From positions 15,879,700 to 15,943,699 of the forward strand of contig OW285191.1 of NCBI GenBank assembly GCA_935421135.1: 64,000 nt of DNA. Direction: 5' to 3'. The notes under the pieces are model-generated. The model saw nothing but the letters and a program-made list of their open reading frames with translations. It did no database searches and was not told where the DNA came from. Below, piece by piece: positions 14,601 through 25,757 of the stretch; the first letter of the stretch is position 1; the number at the start of each line of letters is the position of its first letter. This stretch comes from Bugulina stolonifera. Taxonomy: Eukaryota; Bryozoa; Gymnolaemata; Cheilostomatida; Bugulidae. Position numbers and translations under genes: made by a program.

Positions 14601-17600
14601 AGCCGATCCATGTGTTAATGGTGGAACATGCAGACGCACCCCAGGGTCCTACACTTGTGATTGTCCTACTGGATATGGTGGTACTAACTGCGCAACAGAT
14701 CTCTGCAAACAGAAAGCTTGTAATGTAAACAACACTATATCCAGTTTGTGCAGCTTCACCACCAGTGGAGAGGCAAGATGCCAGTGCATTCCAGGGTATA
14801 CTGGAGAAAGATGTCAGGTAACTTCAACACCAAACAAGAGTCGTGTCCTCCTGTAATTGTCTCAATATTGAACAAATTACTTTACTTGCTACATAATAAC
14901 AGTATCAATTTACTGATCATATACGAGATAACATAGCCCACATCTAAACTATAAATTATATAGACAGCATTTAAGTTATATGCAGTAACCAAATGTTCCA
15001 AGATAATATTTACATTTTGTACATTGTGTATTTTATTTTTAGGTTGATGATAATGAATGTCTAAGTGATCCTTGTATAAATGGAGGTTCCTGTGTAAATA
15101 CTCTGGGATCTTACTACTGTATCTGTCAATCAGGGTAGGAATGCTTTATGTTACCACTCCATATTTGCACAAAACTTGCATTATTGAACAAGAAACCCAC
15201 TGCTTCCTGCAAACAAGTGCATTCAAACTTTTGATTCTAAACTGTAGTTGTCCTCTCCTAGTTAAATTTCTTAGCTCATTGTCCTAGAATGTACATGTAA
15301 TAGTTGGCTAACAAAGTATATGCAAGATTTATTTACTGTATATATGTTTGATAGGGTTCATTAGGTTATTTTCACATACCTTTTTATCCTATTAGATACA
15401 CTGGAAAGACATGTGACACAAAGGTTGACTATTGTGCTCCCAAACCATGCCTCCATTCTGGAACCTGTGTAAATGGCAACCTCGGATATACTTGTAATTG
15501 TCCACCAGGCTATAAAGGATCAAACTGTGAAGTCGACCTCTGCAACACTCCATTTATATGTTTGTAAGTAACACCTTCATTTACTAAAATTCACAAGACT
15601 GGAAAATTGTGCTTCATAAATTGATAGAAATCTTGTACTAGACCTTTCTCGCTAAATAGTCAGTTGCATATTTTATTTTTATAGGAATGGGGCGACCTGT
15701 AACAGATTATCAAATGGTAAGGCGAGTTGCACGTGTCCCCCTGGATTCATTGGTTCAAACTGTGGCATAGAAGTAAACGAATGCCAATCACGGCCCTGTC
15801 AGAACAATGGAGTTTGCATAGATCAGGTCAATGCCTACACATGCTCCTGTGAGCCAGGTTATGGTGGAGTAAACTGCCAAATAAAATATTGTGACTCCAA
15901 TCCTTGCACAAATAACGGTCTGTGTGTTGGGGCACCAGGAGGATTTGCATGTGTTTGCTTAGCCGGCTATACTGGGGATCGGTGTCACATGGACATAGAT
16001 GAATGTCAGTCTAGCCCTTGCCTCAACTCTGGAAAGTGCGTCGATGGAATCAACGACTTTTCTTGTGCTTGTCCAATTGGCTTCCGAGGGAAAACTTGTG
16101 ATACAGATTTATGTGATTCCAATCAATGTTTGAATGGTGCTACCTGCAGCAGAGTTAACAGCACGGCTGGGTACAGCTGCCAATGTGCTGCTGACTATAC
16201 AGGACAAAGATGTGACAACAAAATCGATAACTGTGTCCCCAAACCATGTCTCAATTCTGGAATTTGTACTGATGGTATTCAATCCTATACATGCAATTGC
16301 AATGCGGGTTTCAGTGGCAGTAGATGTGAAATAGACCACTGCTCTCCCAATCCATGTGTGCATGGTCAGTGCGTAAGGGATGCACCAGGAAGTCACAAGT
16401 GCTACTGCACCGCTGGTTACACTGGACAAAATTGTAATGTCAACATCGATGACTGCGCATCAGCTCCTTGCCTGAATGGTGGGATATGCAATGATGATGT
16501 GAACAGCTATCAATGCAAATGTAAAGACGGCTTCAGTGGGGACAATTGTCAAGTAGATCTCTGCTCTCTAGGGACATGCCAGAATGGTGCAACATGCCGT
16601 GGAAAGACAAACGGTATTGAATGTATCTGCAAAGATGGATATACAGGCGCTAAATGCGAAATTGATATTGATGACTGTCTACCTGCTCCCTGCAAAAACG
16701 GCGCACAATGCATAGATGGTGTTAATAGCTATACCTGCAAATGCCCCAATGGATTCGGTGGCAGCACTTGTTCGCTAGACTACTGCTCTTTAAATAAATG
16801 CCTACATAATGGAACCTGTGTACCACACCCTGGCGGATCTTCTTGTAAATGCCCACCAGGGTATGCAGGCAATTACTGTGAGAAGATCATTGATTTGTGC
16901 CTCTCCTTGCCATGTGAAAACAATGCACTGTGTATTAACAAACTTGCCGACTTCGAATGCCAGTGCAAAAACGGCTACACTGGTAAGACCTGTGGACAAG
17001 ATATCTGTAAGCCTGAGCCATGTAAGAACAATGGTAAGTGCGTGCACACATCTCAAGGCTTTCAATGCATATGCGTGCCCGGCTTCCACGGTCTCACGTG
17101 TGAACACAATTTTGATGATTGTAAATCATCACCTTGTCAAAATGGAAGATGCACTGATGGAATTGACTCCTTTTCATGCGATTGCGACGCTGGATATTCC
17201 GGTAGCAGATGTGATGTTGATGGTTGCATTGAGAAACCTTGTCAAAATAATGGCACATGTGTCCGTCTCCCATTTGGAGCAACAACATGCTCATGCCCAC
17301 CAGACTACACTGGTGAGCGCTGTGAAGTACAAATTGATAACTGTAAAAGTAATCCATGCTTAAATAACGCAACATGCATTGATGGAATTAATTCATTCCA
17401 ATGCCAGTGCCTTGGTGGATTTGTTGGTGTCAATTGCGATATCGATCTATGCAAAACAAACCAATGTCGAAACAACGCTACCTGCGTAGGTGAACCGGGT
17501 ACATATAGTTGCGCATGTCAACCAGGCTATCTGGGAGGTCTGTGTCAGGTGCAAATTGATGAATGTTCGCCAAATCCATGTCGCAATGGTGCGCAATGCA

Positions 17601-20600
17601 CAGATTTAATAGCGGATTTTCTGTGCACATGTCCAGCAGGATATACAGGTAAAACTTGTGACATAAACTATGATGATTGCAACTCCAGTCCCTGCTTTAA
17701 TAATGGTACATGTGTGGACCTTATCAATGGATACCAATGCAATTGTCCACAGGGAATTGTTGGTGAAAGATGTGAAATCGATTTGTGCAAGCAAAACCCA
17801 TGTGTACACGGGTCATGTGAACCCACAGATGGAGACTATTTCTGCAATTGTTCTATTGGCTACACTGGCAAAAACTGTACCGTCGATATTGACGACTGTT
17901 CGACAAATCCCTGTCAACACGGGGGAAACTGCACAGATGGCATCGGTAATTACACATGTCAGTGCCCAGATGGATACATTGGAGGTAATTGTGATATATA
18001 CGCGTGTGAAAACAATGGGCCGTGCGCCAATGGTATATGTCGTCCAATTAGTGATGGTTCCAAATTTCGCTGTGACTGTGATATCGGTTTTCATGGATCA
18101 CTCTGTGACCAGAACTACTGTAAGCCAGACCCTTGCATAAATGGAGACTGCAAAGCACTGGTGGACACTTACAGTTGTCAATGTGACAAAGGATACAATG
18201 GAAGTAATTGCAATGTGGATATAGATGAATGCGAACGATCACCTTGTTTAAACAATGCAACATGCACCAACGAGCACGGATCATATTCTTGCCAATGCTT
18301 GAATGGATACATAGGAAGCCATTGTGAAAACAACTTATGTATGCCCAATCCCTGCCGTAGCAATGGAACGTGTTCTGGAACAATCGGAAACTATGAATGT
18401 GATTGTCCTATGGGACACGGAGGAAAAAATTGTGACAAATATATTTGTGACAGTTGGCCATGCCAAAACGGTATATGTATTCCAAAGGATGAATCAAATG
18501 CCGATTGTAAATGCGATCCAGGGTACACAGGAAGGTATTGCGATGTAGAAGTTGATGAATGCCAATCGGCCCCCTGTCAAAATGGTGGCAATTGCACAGA
18601 TTTGTTAAACACCCATGAATGCTCGTGTCCTAGCGGATTTTGGGGTAAAAACTGTGAAAACGATTATTGCAAACCCAATCCATGCACACACGATGGGAAC
18701 TGCACCAGAATACCAAATGGGTTTAGCTGTCAGTGTAAAAGCGGCTATGCGGGTAAAGATTGCTCAACAAACATTGATGAATGTAAAGTCTCTCCCTGCT
18801 TGAATGGTGCAACTTGCATGGACACTGATGGTGGTTTTATTTGTCAGTGCATGCCAGGATACGATGGCCTTCTTTGTGACAATAACATCGATGAATGCCA
18901 AAATAACCCATGTGTCTTTGGTAATTGCATGGATAAAATAAATGACTACCTATGCTCCTGTCCTTTAGGTGTAGTAGGCAAAAATTGTTCAAAAAATTTA
19001 TGCAAGCCAAACCCCTGCGCTAATGGTTTTTGCGTTGGGATGGATTCTGATTATCGATGTGATTGTGATGATGGGTATATTGGCAGGAAGTGTACTATTG
19101 ATTTGTGTGCTAAAAATCCATGCGGTTCCAATGGAAATTGCCTTAAGAGTCCGAATAGCTATGCGTGTAAATGTGATGATGGTTTTGTTGGTGACAACTG
19201 TGAGGATGATTTGTGTAACCCTAACCCCTGTCAAAACGGGACATGCAACAGGAATCCAGGGAACTATTCGTGTTCATGCAATGATGGTTTCTCAGGAAGA
19301 GACTGTGATGTAGACCTATGTCCAGATTGTGTCCATGGTACCTGCTTGAGATCAGCTGACAGTGCAAAATGTTTGTGCGAAACTGGTTGGGGTGGATCGA
19401 CTTGTAGTATAAACATAAATGAATGTGCAAAAATGCCTTGTAAAAATGGTGGAAATTGTACTGATGGCATTGGTGACTATATTTGTCGATGTCCGGATGG
19501 ATATACCGGAAAAGATTGTGGGCTTGACCAATGTCTCACCGCCAACTGTCAGAATGGCGTTTGCAATCGCTACCCAAATGCTGCTAACTGTACTTGTGAT
19601 CCCGGTTATGGTGGACAGCAATGCTCTGTAAATATTGATGAGTGTTTATCTAATCCATGTGTACGGGGTTCCTGCGTGGACTTGGTGAATGGATTTAGGT
19701 GCGAGTGTCCCAGTGGTTATCACGGAGAGTTTTGTGAGAATGATCACTGCAATGGCTCTGTTTGCAACAATGGAACCTGTCAGAGAATTCCTGGTGGATT
19801 CAATTGTAATTGCTTTAGTGGCTTCACTGGAGACATATGTGATATAAACATCGACGACTGCAGTCCAAATCCCTGTAGAAACAACGGTACTTGCTTGGAC
19901 TTGATCAATGGCTTTTCTTGCCAATGTCCAGCAGGTTTTGTAGGAATCACATGCAATGAAAACCTGTGTGACCCATCCCCTTGTACTTATGGAGAGTGTA
20001 TTCCAACACTTGAAGGATATAAATGCAACTGTTCTACTGGATATGGAGGTGTTGACTGTGACACAAACATAGACGACTGTAAACCTAACAGCTGTCACAA
20101 CGGAGGTACATGCTTTGATGGAATTGGAAACTTTAGATGCCAATGCTTAGATGGATTCTCTGGACCAAGATGCAGTATAGATGAGTGTCAAGCGAATCCC
20201 TGTCTCAATGGCTATTGTCAAAAGATTCCAGGAAATCGTACGTGTGTGTGTAACCCAGGATATGTGGGCGACTCATGTGAAATCAACTACGATGATTGCC
20301 AAAAAGATCCATGTAGCAACAATGGAACTTGCATAAATCAGGTAAATGGCTTTGTTTGCCGATGTAAAAAGGGATTCACTGATCAATTCTGCAACACAGA
20401 TCTATGCAAACCAAATCCATGTTTGAACGGAAAATGCATTGGAGAAGATAACAGTTACAACTGCTCCTGTGATCCTGGATGGTCTGGTCGCCATTGTCAC
20501 ATCAATACTGATGAGTGCTTTAATATGCCCTGCAAAAACAATGCAACCTGCTATGACAAAATAAATGGTTTTGATTGCGCCTGTGCACCAGGTTTTGGTG

Positions 20601-23600
20601 GTCTCGATTGTTCAGTTGACTTGTGTAATCGGACTGATTGTGGTCAAAATGGGGTTTGCTTGCCGCAAAACTATAGTACTAGCTGCCAATGTGATCCTGG
20701 GTTCACAGGAAAAGAGTGCAAAACTAACATCAATGACTGTAAAAATGACAGCTGCTTGAATGGTGGAATCTGCATTGATGGAATTAATCAGTTTTCATGT
20801 GTCTGCCCAGATGGGGTAGTTGGCTCAAGTTGTGAAACAGATTTATGCAAACCAACCCCATGCAAAAATGGAATCTGCACCGCCCTTCCAGGAAACTACA
20901 GTTGCAACTGTCATGCTGGATATGAGGGAAACCATTGCGACACAAATATTGACGACTGCGCATCATCACCATGCGTAAAGGGGCAATGCATAGATTTAAT
21001 TAATGGATTTAACTGTTTATGCCCAAAGGGTCATGTTGGCAGTATGTGTGAGAATGACCTTTGCTCCCCATCTCCATGCCTTAACAATGGTGTATGTAGG
21101 CGGGAAGTGGGAAATTTCACTTGCCAATGCCCCCCTGGTTTCACAGGCCGGTTGTGTGAAGTCGATATAGATGAATGCCTTCTTGCTGGCTGCTCAGCAA
21201 ATTCCACATGTATTGATGAGGTTAATGGATTCCGGTGCGATTGCGATGAAGGTTTCACAGGAGCCACATGCTCAATTGATCTTTGCGAACCCTTAAACAA
21301 TCCGTGTGCATTTGGCATATGTAATCGGCTTGAAGGAAACTTCACTTGCAACTGCTTTGCTGGTTATACAGGTCAAACGTGCGCTATTGACATAGATGAC
21401 TGTTTACCAAACCAATGTCAAAACAACGCCACCTGCACTGATCATATTGGAAACTACAGTTGCAACTGCGAACCAGGATTTACGGGAGAGGACTGCCAAA
21501 TTGATCTTTGTGGTGCAATGAATCCTTGTGTAAATGGAACTTGTGTGGGCGTTGATGGGGGATTTGTATGCAAGTGTCAACCAGGATTTGGGGGTATAAC
21601 TTGTGATGTAAATATAGATGAGTGCGCCAGTAGCCCTTGCATCAATGGTGTGTGCATTGATGAGATCAATGATTACTCATGCAACTGTGCACCAGGTTAC
21701 AGCGGAGATCGCTGTCAGGTAGACGCCTGTCAGACTATGCCTTGTAGAAACGGAGGCAATTGTACGCGTCTGGCTAAGAGCTCCAGAATGTGCACGTGCC
21801 CTCCTGGTTATGAGGGAGATGATTGTAGTGTTAACACCAATGAATGTGACTCTAGTCCTTGTAAAAATGGCGGGCAGTGTATAGATGGTATCAACCAATA
21901 CAGCTGTGCTTGCAAACCTGGATTTAGCGGAACAGATTGTGAGAACTCCGTCTGCAATTCTGACCCCTGTCTCGGTAGAGGAAACTGCACTGTTGGGGGA
22001 GCCGGACAACCTCTTTGTCAGTGTCAATTTGGATTTGGAGGCGACAAATGCCAGGTGAGTAATCAACGATAGTAGGAGTATACAACAGACCTAACTTTTC
22101 TAAGATCATCAGAGTGCTCTATAATTCTACTAGATCTACATGGCTAATGTTTGGATCTATTTCATTGGAACCGTAGATATAATATAAATACAGTGGTGTC
22201 AGAAAGTTTGGAAACGCCTACTTTATTTTAGTAATTTCTTAGTTGACATTATTTTTCACTTTTGCATCATTCCTACCCCAACAAATTATATATCAATGGA
22301 TTCAGAAAAGTGTGTAGAATATTTTAAAGCTATAATTGTCTTTATTAGCAGTAGCAGCTAAGTTTTACAGAATTTTTTGTATAGGGTATTACCATTTACA
22401 TCGTATTATTAATCACAACGAGTTGCACAAAGACAGTAGTACTTACAGGACGTGATGTCACAAATATTACAAATTGTTGAGTTTTTTAATAACAATGGTG
22501 AACAATGAAAGTTTAATAGTAAATTAAACTGCAGTATGTTGTCAGTATTTAATAAGGTATCTTTTACTCTCAATAACCAGTTGGCAGCGGTGTGGCATAC
22601 TTTTTGCACGTTTGCTGAACTCCTCGTGGCTGATGATGTGGTGTCATGCTCCAATTATTTTCATTATTAATTGTCTCTTATTCATTGGTTGCTCTTTTCT
22701 GACTAGGTTTCCCATGTGTTGCCACAGATTTGCTATGTGATTAAGGTCGGGGCTTTGTGCCGACCATGGTATCGTTTGCACCTCTTTAGCGGTTATCCAT
22801 TCGTTCACAATCTTGGCACGGTGGCATGGTGCATTGTCATCTTGGAAATACCAAGTTTGATTATCAGGAAAAAGAGTTGCAGAGCTTGGCAGCATTTTCT
22901 GCTCTAAAATTCATACTTCCAAGATGACCATGCCACCGCGCCAAGATTGTGAAGGAATGAATGACGGCTAAAGACGTTCGAACCATACCATGGTCGGCAC
23001 AAAGTCCTGACCTTAACCACATAGACAATCTGTGGCAACACATGGGAAACCCAGTCAGAAAAGAACAACCAATGAATAAGAGACAGTTAATAGAGAAAAT
23101 AATTGGAGCATGGTACCCCACCATCAGCCACAAGGAGCTCAGCAAACGTGTAAAAAGTATGCCGCGCCGCTGCCGACTGGTTATTAAAAGTAAAGGATAC
23201 CCCACTAAGTACTGACAATATACTGCAGTTCAATCACTATTGAACTGTCATTGTTCACCATTATCATTAAAAAATTCACCAATTTGTAATTGTTGTGACA
23301 TCACCTCTAAATACTACTATCTTTGTGCAACTCGTTGTGATTATAATAATATGTAAATGGTGATAGCCTACACAAAAATCTGCTGAAAAACTTAGCTGCA
23401 ACTGCTAATAAAGACAATTATAGTTTAAAAATATTCTACACACTTTTCTGAATCCGCTGATATATAATTTGTTGGGGTAGGAATGATGCAAAAATGAATA
23501 ACAAGATGTCAACTAAGAAGTTACTAAAATAAAGTAGGTGTTTCCAAACTTTCTGACACCACTGTATAATAAATTATATAAATATATATATTTATTATTG

Positions 23601-24548
23601 GAATAATTTAAAATAAATTGAACTACATCGATTATGCAATAGCCCCCCCCCTCTGGAGTAGCCTAGTATGTGTACATTATTTTATCAAACAAGGCACTTG
23701 TATTCTTTCGTAGATGATCACCAACCAATGTGTGAAGTTCACTTGTGAAAACAATGGGACTTGTATAGGTGACAGGTATGAGGCAGTGTGCCAGTGTCAG
23801 GAAGGATATGATGGAATAAATTGTGAAAAGGTAATAAATCGTACATCTGCCTAAATTACTTGATTATATAATGTTGATTGCTTAATTCATCCTGGAAGAG
23901 TATGAACTCTAAATATTTTCAACGCTGCGACGGTTTTAAGAGTTCGAACACTAAACGAGTATATATATGAAGTCATTATGAAGTTAATAGTTTAGTAACA
24001 GAGAGTAGTAATAGACATGTCTTGTTTATTTGGTTCTTAGTGTTTCAAAGCAATCCTGTTATTATCGTCAGAGGAAAATAAATCATATATTTTCCTCTGA
24101 CAATAACAGGATTGTGATGTTATTAAAATGTTAGGAGACAAATAAACAAAATGCATCTATTATTACTCTTACTTTCATACTGAGTGGAGAAAAGGTGAAT
24201 TTACAACAGACTGATGTTGAATTTTAGAATTCCAACGAAAATACGATTTTCTAGAAAATTCAATCTAGCCTAATGAAGACAGGTGGTACTTAAACTTGCT
24301 AGAAACTACCTTGTATGATTATGCTGACCTTACACTTCAAAACTATATAACTATATGAAGTAAATTATTGTTTATAGAAACTCTGCGAGACATGCACTCG
24401 AAATGGTTACCGTTACAAACCCCATGAGGGAACAAACTGCAAATCTTATGATGAGGATACTGTAGCCAAGGATTGCCCACCTGGACTGACATTCAGTATG
24501 AGCAGATGTGCATGTGTAGCAGACTACCTAAACCAGTGTGGCTGTTAG
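2645..24548 (+). CDS. Giant secreted EGF-repeat protein (Notch/fibropellin-like ectodomain, no membrane anchor)
   Basis: Exons: 2645-2704, 2902-2974, 3443-3500, 4482-4630, 5181-5348, 6453-6566, 6762-6824, 7076-7249, 7493-7603, 7795-7963, 8302-8540, 8882-9116, 9366-9520, 9728-10584, 10837-11033, 11333-11536, 11789-12024, 12315-12609, 12807-12965, 13284-13504, 13953-14083, 14322-14433, 14585-14817, 15043-15134, 15396-15563, 15685-22054, 23714-23830, 24378-24548. All phases agree; total 11,331 nt, ~3,776 residues. The start is set by a signal peptide ([19 protein letters not shown]); a furin-type RQKR follows at about residue 37. The rest is some 90 or more EGF modules, many calcium-binding (DxDEC/NIDDC), with O-glucose (CxSxPC) and O-fucose (CxNGGTC) type sites. 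The last ~57 residues are a separate cysteine-rich domain ending CGC, perhaps chitin-binding-like. No transmembrane helix, so likely extracellular matrix or adhesion. Exon 6 could also start at 6384 or 6414. Confidence 0.88.
2961..3037 (+). repeat. Two tandem copies of the exon 2 end and its splice donor
   Basis: Bases 2961-2997 and 3000-3037 are near-identical (acatggatacagtggtgag against acatgaatacagtagtgag, then tatagcct..gtaccat). The first copy spans the exon 2 donor; the second repeats it inside the intron. Confidence 0.7.
4741..4803. repeat. Short foldback sequence in intron 4
   Basis: The left arm at 4741-4761 (ggcaggagttatgctctctc) and the right arm at 4782-4803 are imperfect reverse complements around a ~20-nt loop. 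The right arm carries gaacaactcctg, a theme seen in other inverted repeats here. Confidence 0.5.
5663..6311 (+). repeat. 46-bp tandem repeat, 14 copies
   Basis: The unit begins tgtaaatattagtatatctg and continues to ccagatctgactgtga. Fourteen copies are counted, differing mainly at acagCtacc/acagGtacc and one aaatGttag. It fills most of the intron between exons 5 and 6 of the giant EGF gene. The near-identity of the copies points to recent expansion or homogenisation. Confidence 0.93.
8047..8193 (+). repeat. 23-bp degenerate tandem repeat, about 6 copies
   Basis: The unit is close to ttcacgaacacatagggcag plus tgg, in the intron between exons 10 and 11 of the giant EGF gene. Copies differ at several positions. 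Confidence 0.75.
12679..12696 (+). repeat. Poly-G run (18 G)
   Basis: Uninterrupted G18, just after GGGGC, in an intron of the giant EGF gene. Length may be unreliable in sequencing. Confidence 0.85.
15685..22054 (+). CDS. Exon 26 of the giant EGF gene: single 6,370-nt exon coding ~58 EGF modules
   Basis: The exon enters with one base completing a Leu codon (TT|G), then reads 2,123 codons without a stop to CAG|gtgagt. Modules mostly alternate between calcium-binding types (openings such as NIDECxxxPC) and types opening xxDLCxxxPC. From 15989 onward I count 55 module openings, with two more and one partial before that. Sequons (NGTC, NATC, NYSC, NCT) recur in a large share of the modules. Asp/Asn-hydroxylation signatures (CxDxxNxFxCxC) are common. 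Exons 3 to 25 are 58-857 nt and separated by introns, so the absence of any intron here is notable. Antisense ORFs inside are shadows of the repeat. Confidence 0.95.
22644..22895 (-). pseudogene. Tc1-type transposase C-terminal fragment, left arm
   Basis: Contains [11 protein letters not shown] (second catalytic Asp region) and [14 protein letters not shown], where Tc1 enzymes normally have PDLNPIENLW. The third acidic residue of the DDE triad is Ala here, so the catalytic site is broken as well as truncated. Confidence 0.85.
22961..23215 (+). pseudogene. Tc1-type transposase C-terminal fragment, right arm
   Basis: Reads [19 protein letters not shown] and runs to a stop after GYPTKY. The third catalytic position is Asp rather than the Glu usual for Tc1. 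The upstream Asp region is shifted or absent. It is the mirror copy of the left-arm fragment, with several substitutions. Confidence 0.85.
24001..24169. mobile_element. Foldback (MITE-like) element
   Basis: Long imperfect inverted repeat. The inner stem at 24051-24114 is nearly perfect (caatcctgttatt ... aataacaggattg), and the outer arms (gagtagtaatag ... ctattattactc) match less well. It lies in the last intron of the giant EGF gene. No clear target duplication or coding capacity. Confidence 0.7.
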
Positions 24549-24708
24549 ATGATTCTAGTTCAACTTCCTTTCTCTACTTCAACTATGGTGTAGGGTCTAA
24601 CTGACTATTCCTACATACGTGGTTATTCCATACAATGATATTGTACACTTAAAATTCTATAAATAATACAGTATTATCTGCATCATAATTATATGAATAC
24701 GTGTGTAA

Positions 24709-24714
24709 AATAAA
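24709..24714 (+). terminator. Poly(A) signal of the giant EGF gene
   Basis: AATAAA lies 161 nt past the stop codon at 24548. Confidence 0.6.
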
Positions 24715-25113
24715 TGATTGAAAGCGTGAATGTAAAAACAACCCAAGGAGTTGGTGAGCCCATGTTAGCAAGGATTTATCTACCCCTGCAGTTTGAAAGA
24801 GACCAGGTCGTTCCTTAAACAATGTACCTTCTAATTTACAAAACCATGTTGATTTGCAACACAATGTCTTTGACAGAAAATGTAGCCTAAAAACCATGGA
24901 GTTTTCTGCACCATGGGTTTAACAGTTTGCCCCCTGAACCTACTACACATGTTGTGTTAACCTAGTTTCAACCAGAGACCAATCAGAATCAAGAATTCAC
25001 AACAAAGTCACACATATACTCATATATCAAACTCTCAGCATGTATTGCGCAGACCCATTAGCCTACATGTTCACCAACAATGTAACCAAGCTCACCATTG
25101 ATTCTCTTAATAA

Positions 25114-25119
25114 TTTATT
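25114..25119 (-). terminator. Candidate poly(A) signal of the ceramide synthase gene
   Basis: TTTATT on the + strand (AATAAA on the coding strand), about 640 nt past the stop. I saw no closer perfect match, so this is tentative. Confidence 0.35.
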
Positions 25120-25757
25120 TTGATAGAAAACTTCTAAAGGTGTATAAAGTCAATGAAATTGAGCCATAGAAATGATCTGAAAAAGAATTGCCATGTGGAC
25201 AGAGGAATTTTTCTGTAAAACAACTATTAGGCAATGTCAGAAAGGGAATGGCTAGCTGAAACACAACATATAATTATCAAAATAATGCAATAACAAATAT
25301 TTAACCTCGATTCAGTTGATTGCAGGTTTTGGTCTAAGGCAAAGTCGCATTGCGTATTTGAACAAATAGTATAAAGATGAATATATAACTCCAATATATA
25401 TGTAATAACAATAACTAAAAATATACCACACTACAAGCATGTGAAAGACACATCAAGGCAAACACTACTTTCGACACACATTCACGCAAACTGATAAAAC
25501 CACAATCAAGCCCTGTTCACCCAAGGCCACACTCTCCACCAAACAATAAGTAAACCTGACCAATTAATACTCCAGTTCTGTGTGAACAAGGCTTTAGAAA
25601 TAATATAGGTTTCAGCTACTACCTACTACTACCTAGTAAGGCCGGATTTGATTCTTGTGTTCTAAGTAAAGTTGCTGAACATGGATGAATGTAGTCCATA
25701 ATATTTCCTAAATAAAATGTTGAACTATGGGCTAAGGGTGATTGGGAGGGTCTACCT

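Larger units (their letters stand above)
22191..23564. mobile_element. Palindromic Tc1/mariner-type remnant (inverted dimer of the transposase 3' half)
   Basis: The element starts CAGTGGTGTCAGAAAG and ends with its reverse complement, and both ends are flanked by TA (22189-22190 and 23565-23566), the Tc1/mariner target. The two arms, about 650-690 nt each, are reverse complements over nearly their whole length with scattered differences. Each carries the C-terminal part of a Tc1-type transposase. The centre (about 22860-22915) is not symmetric. The 5' halves of the transposase are missing, so it cannot code for its own enzyme. It lies in the intron before exon 27 of the giant EGF gene. Confidence 0.88.
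24549..25757. other. Convergent 3' region between the giant EGF gene and ceramide synthase
   Basis: No coding exon recognised. It holds AATAAA at 24709 for the EGF gene and a reverse-strand signal at 25114 for the ceramide synthase gene. The rest is probably 3' UTR of the latter. Confidence 0.5.

Noticed and set aside
16109..22066. Many 60-165-residue frames antisense or out of frame within the giant EGF exon
   Set aside because: Repeated EGF codons (TGT, AAT, GGA) leave the other frames open; these frames show no family features.
22864..23205. 113-residue minus-strand frame
   Set aside because: It is the antisense of the right-arm transposase fragment.
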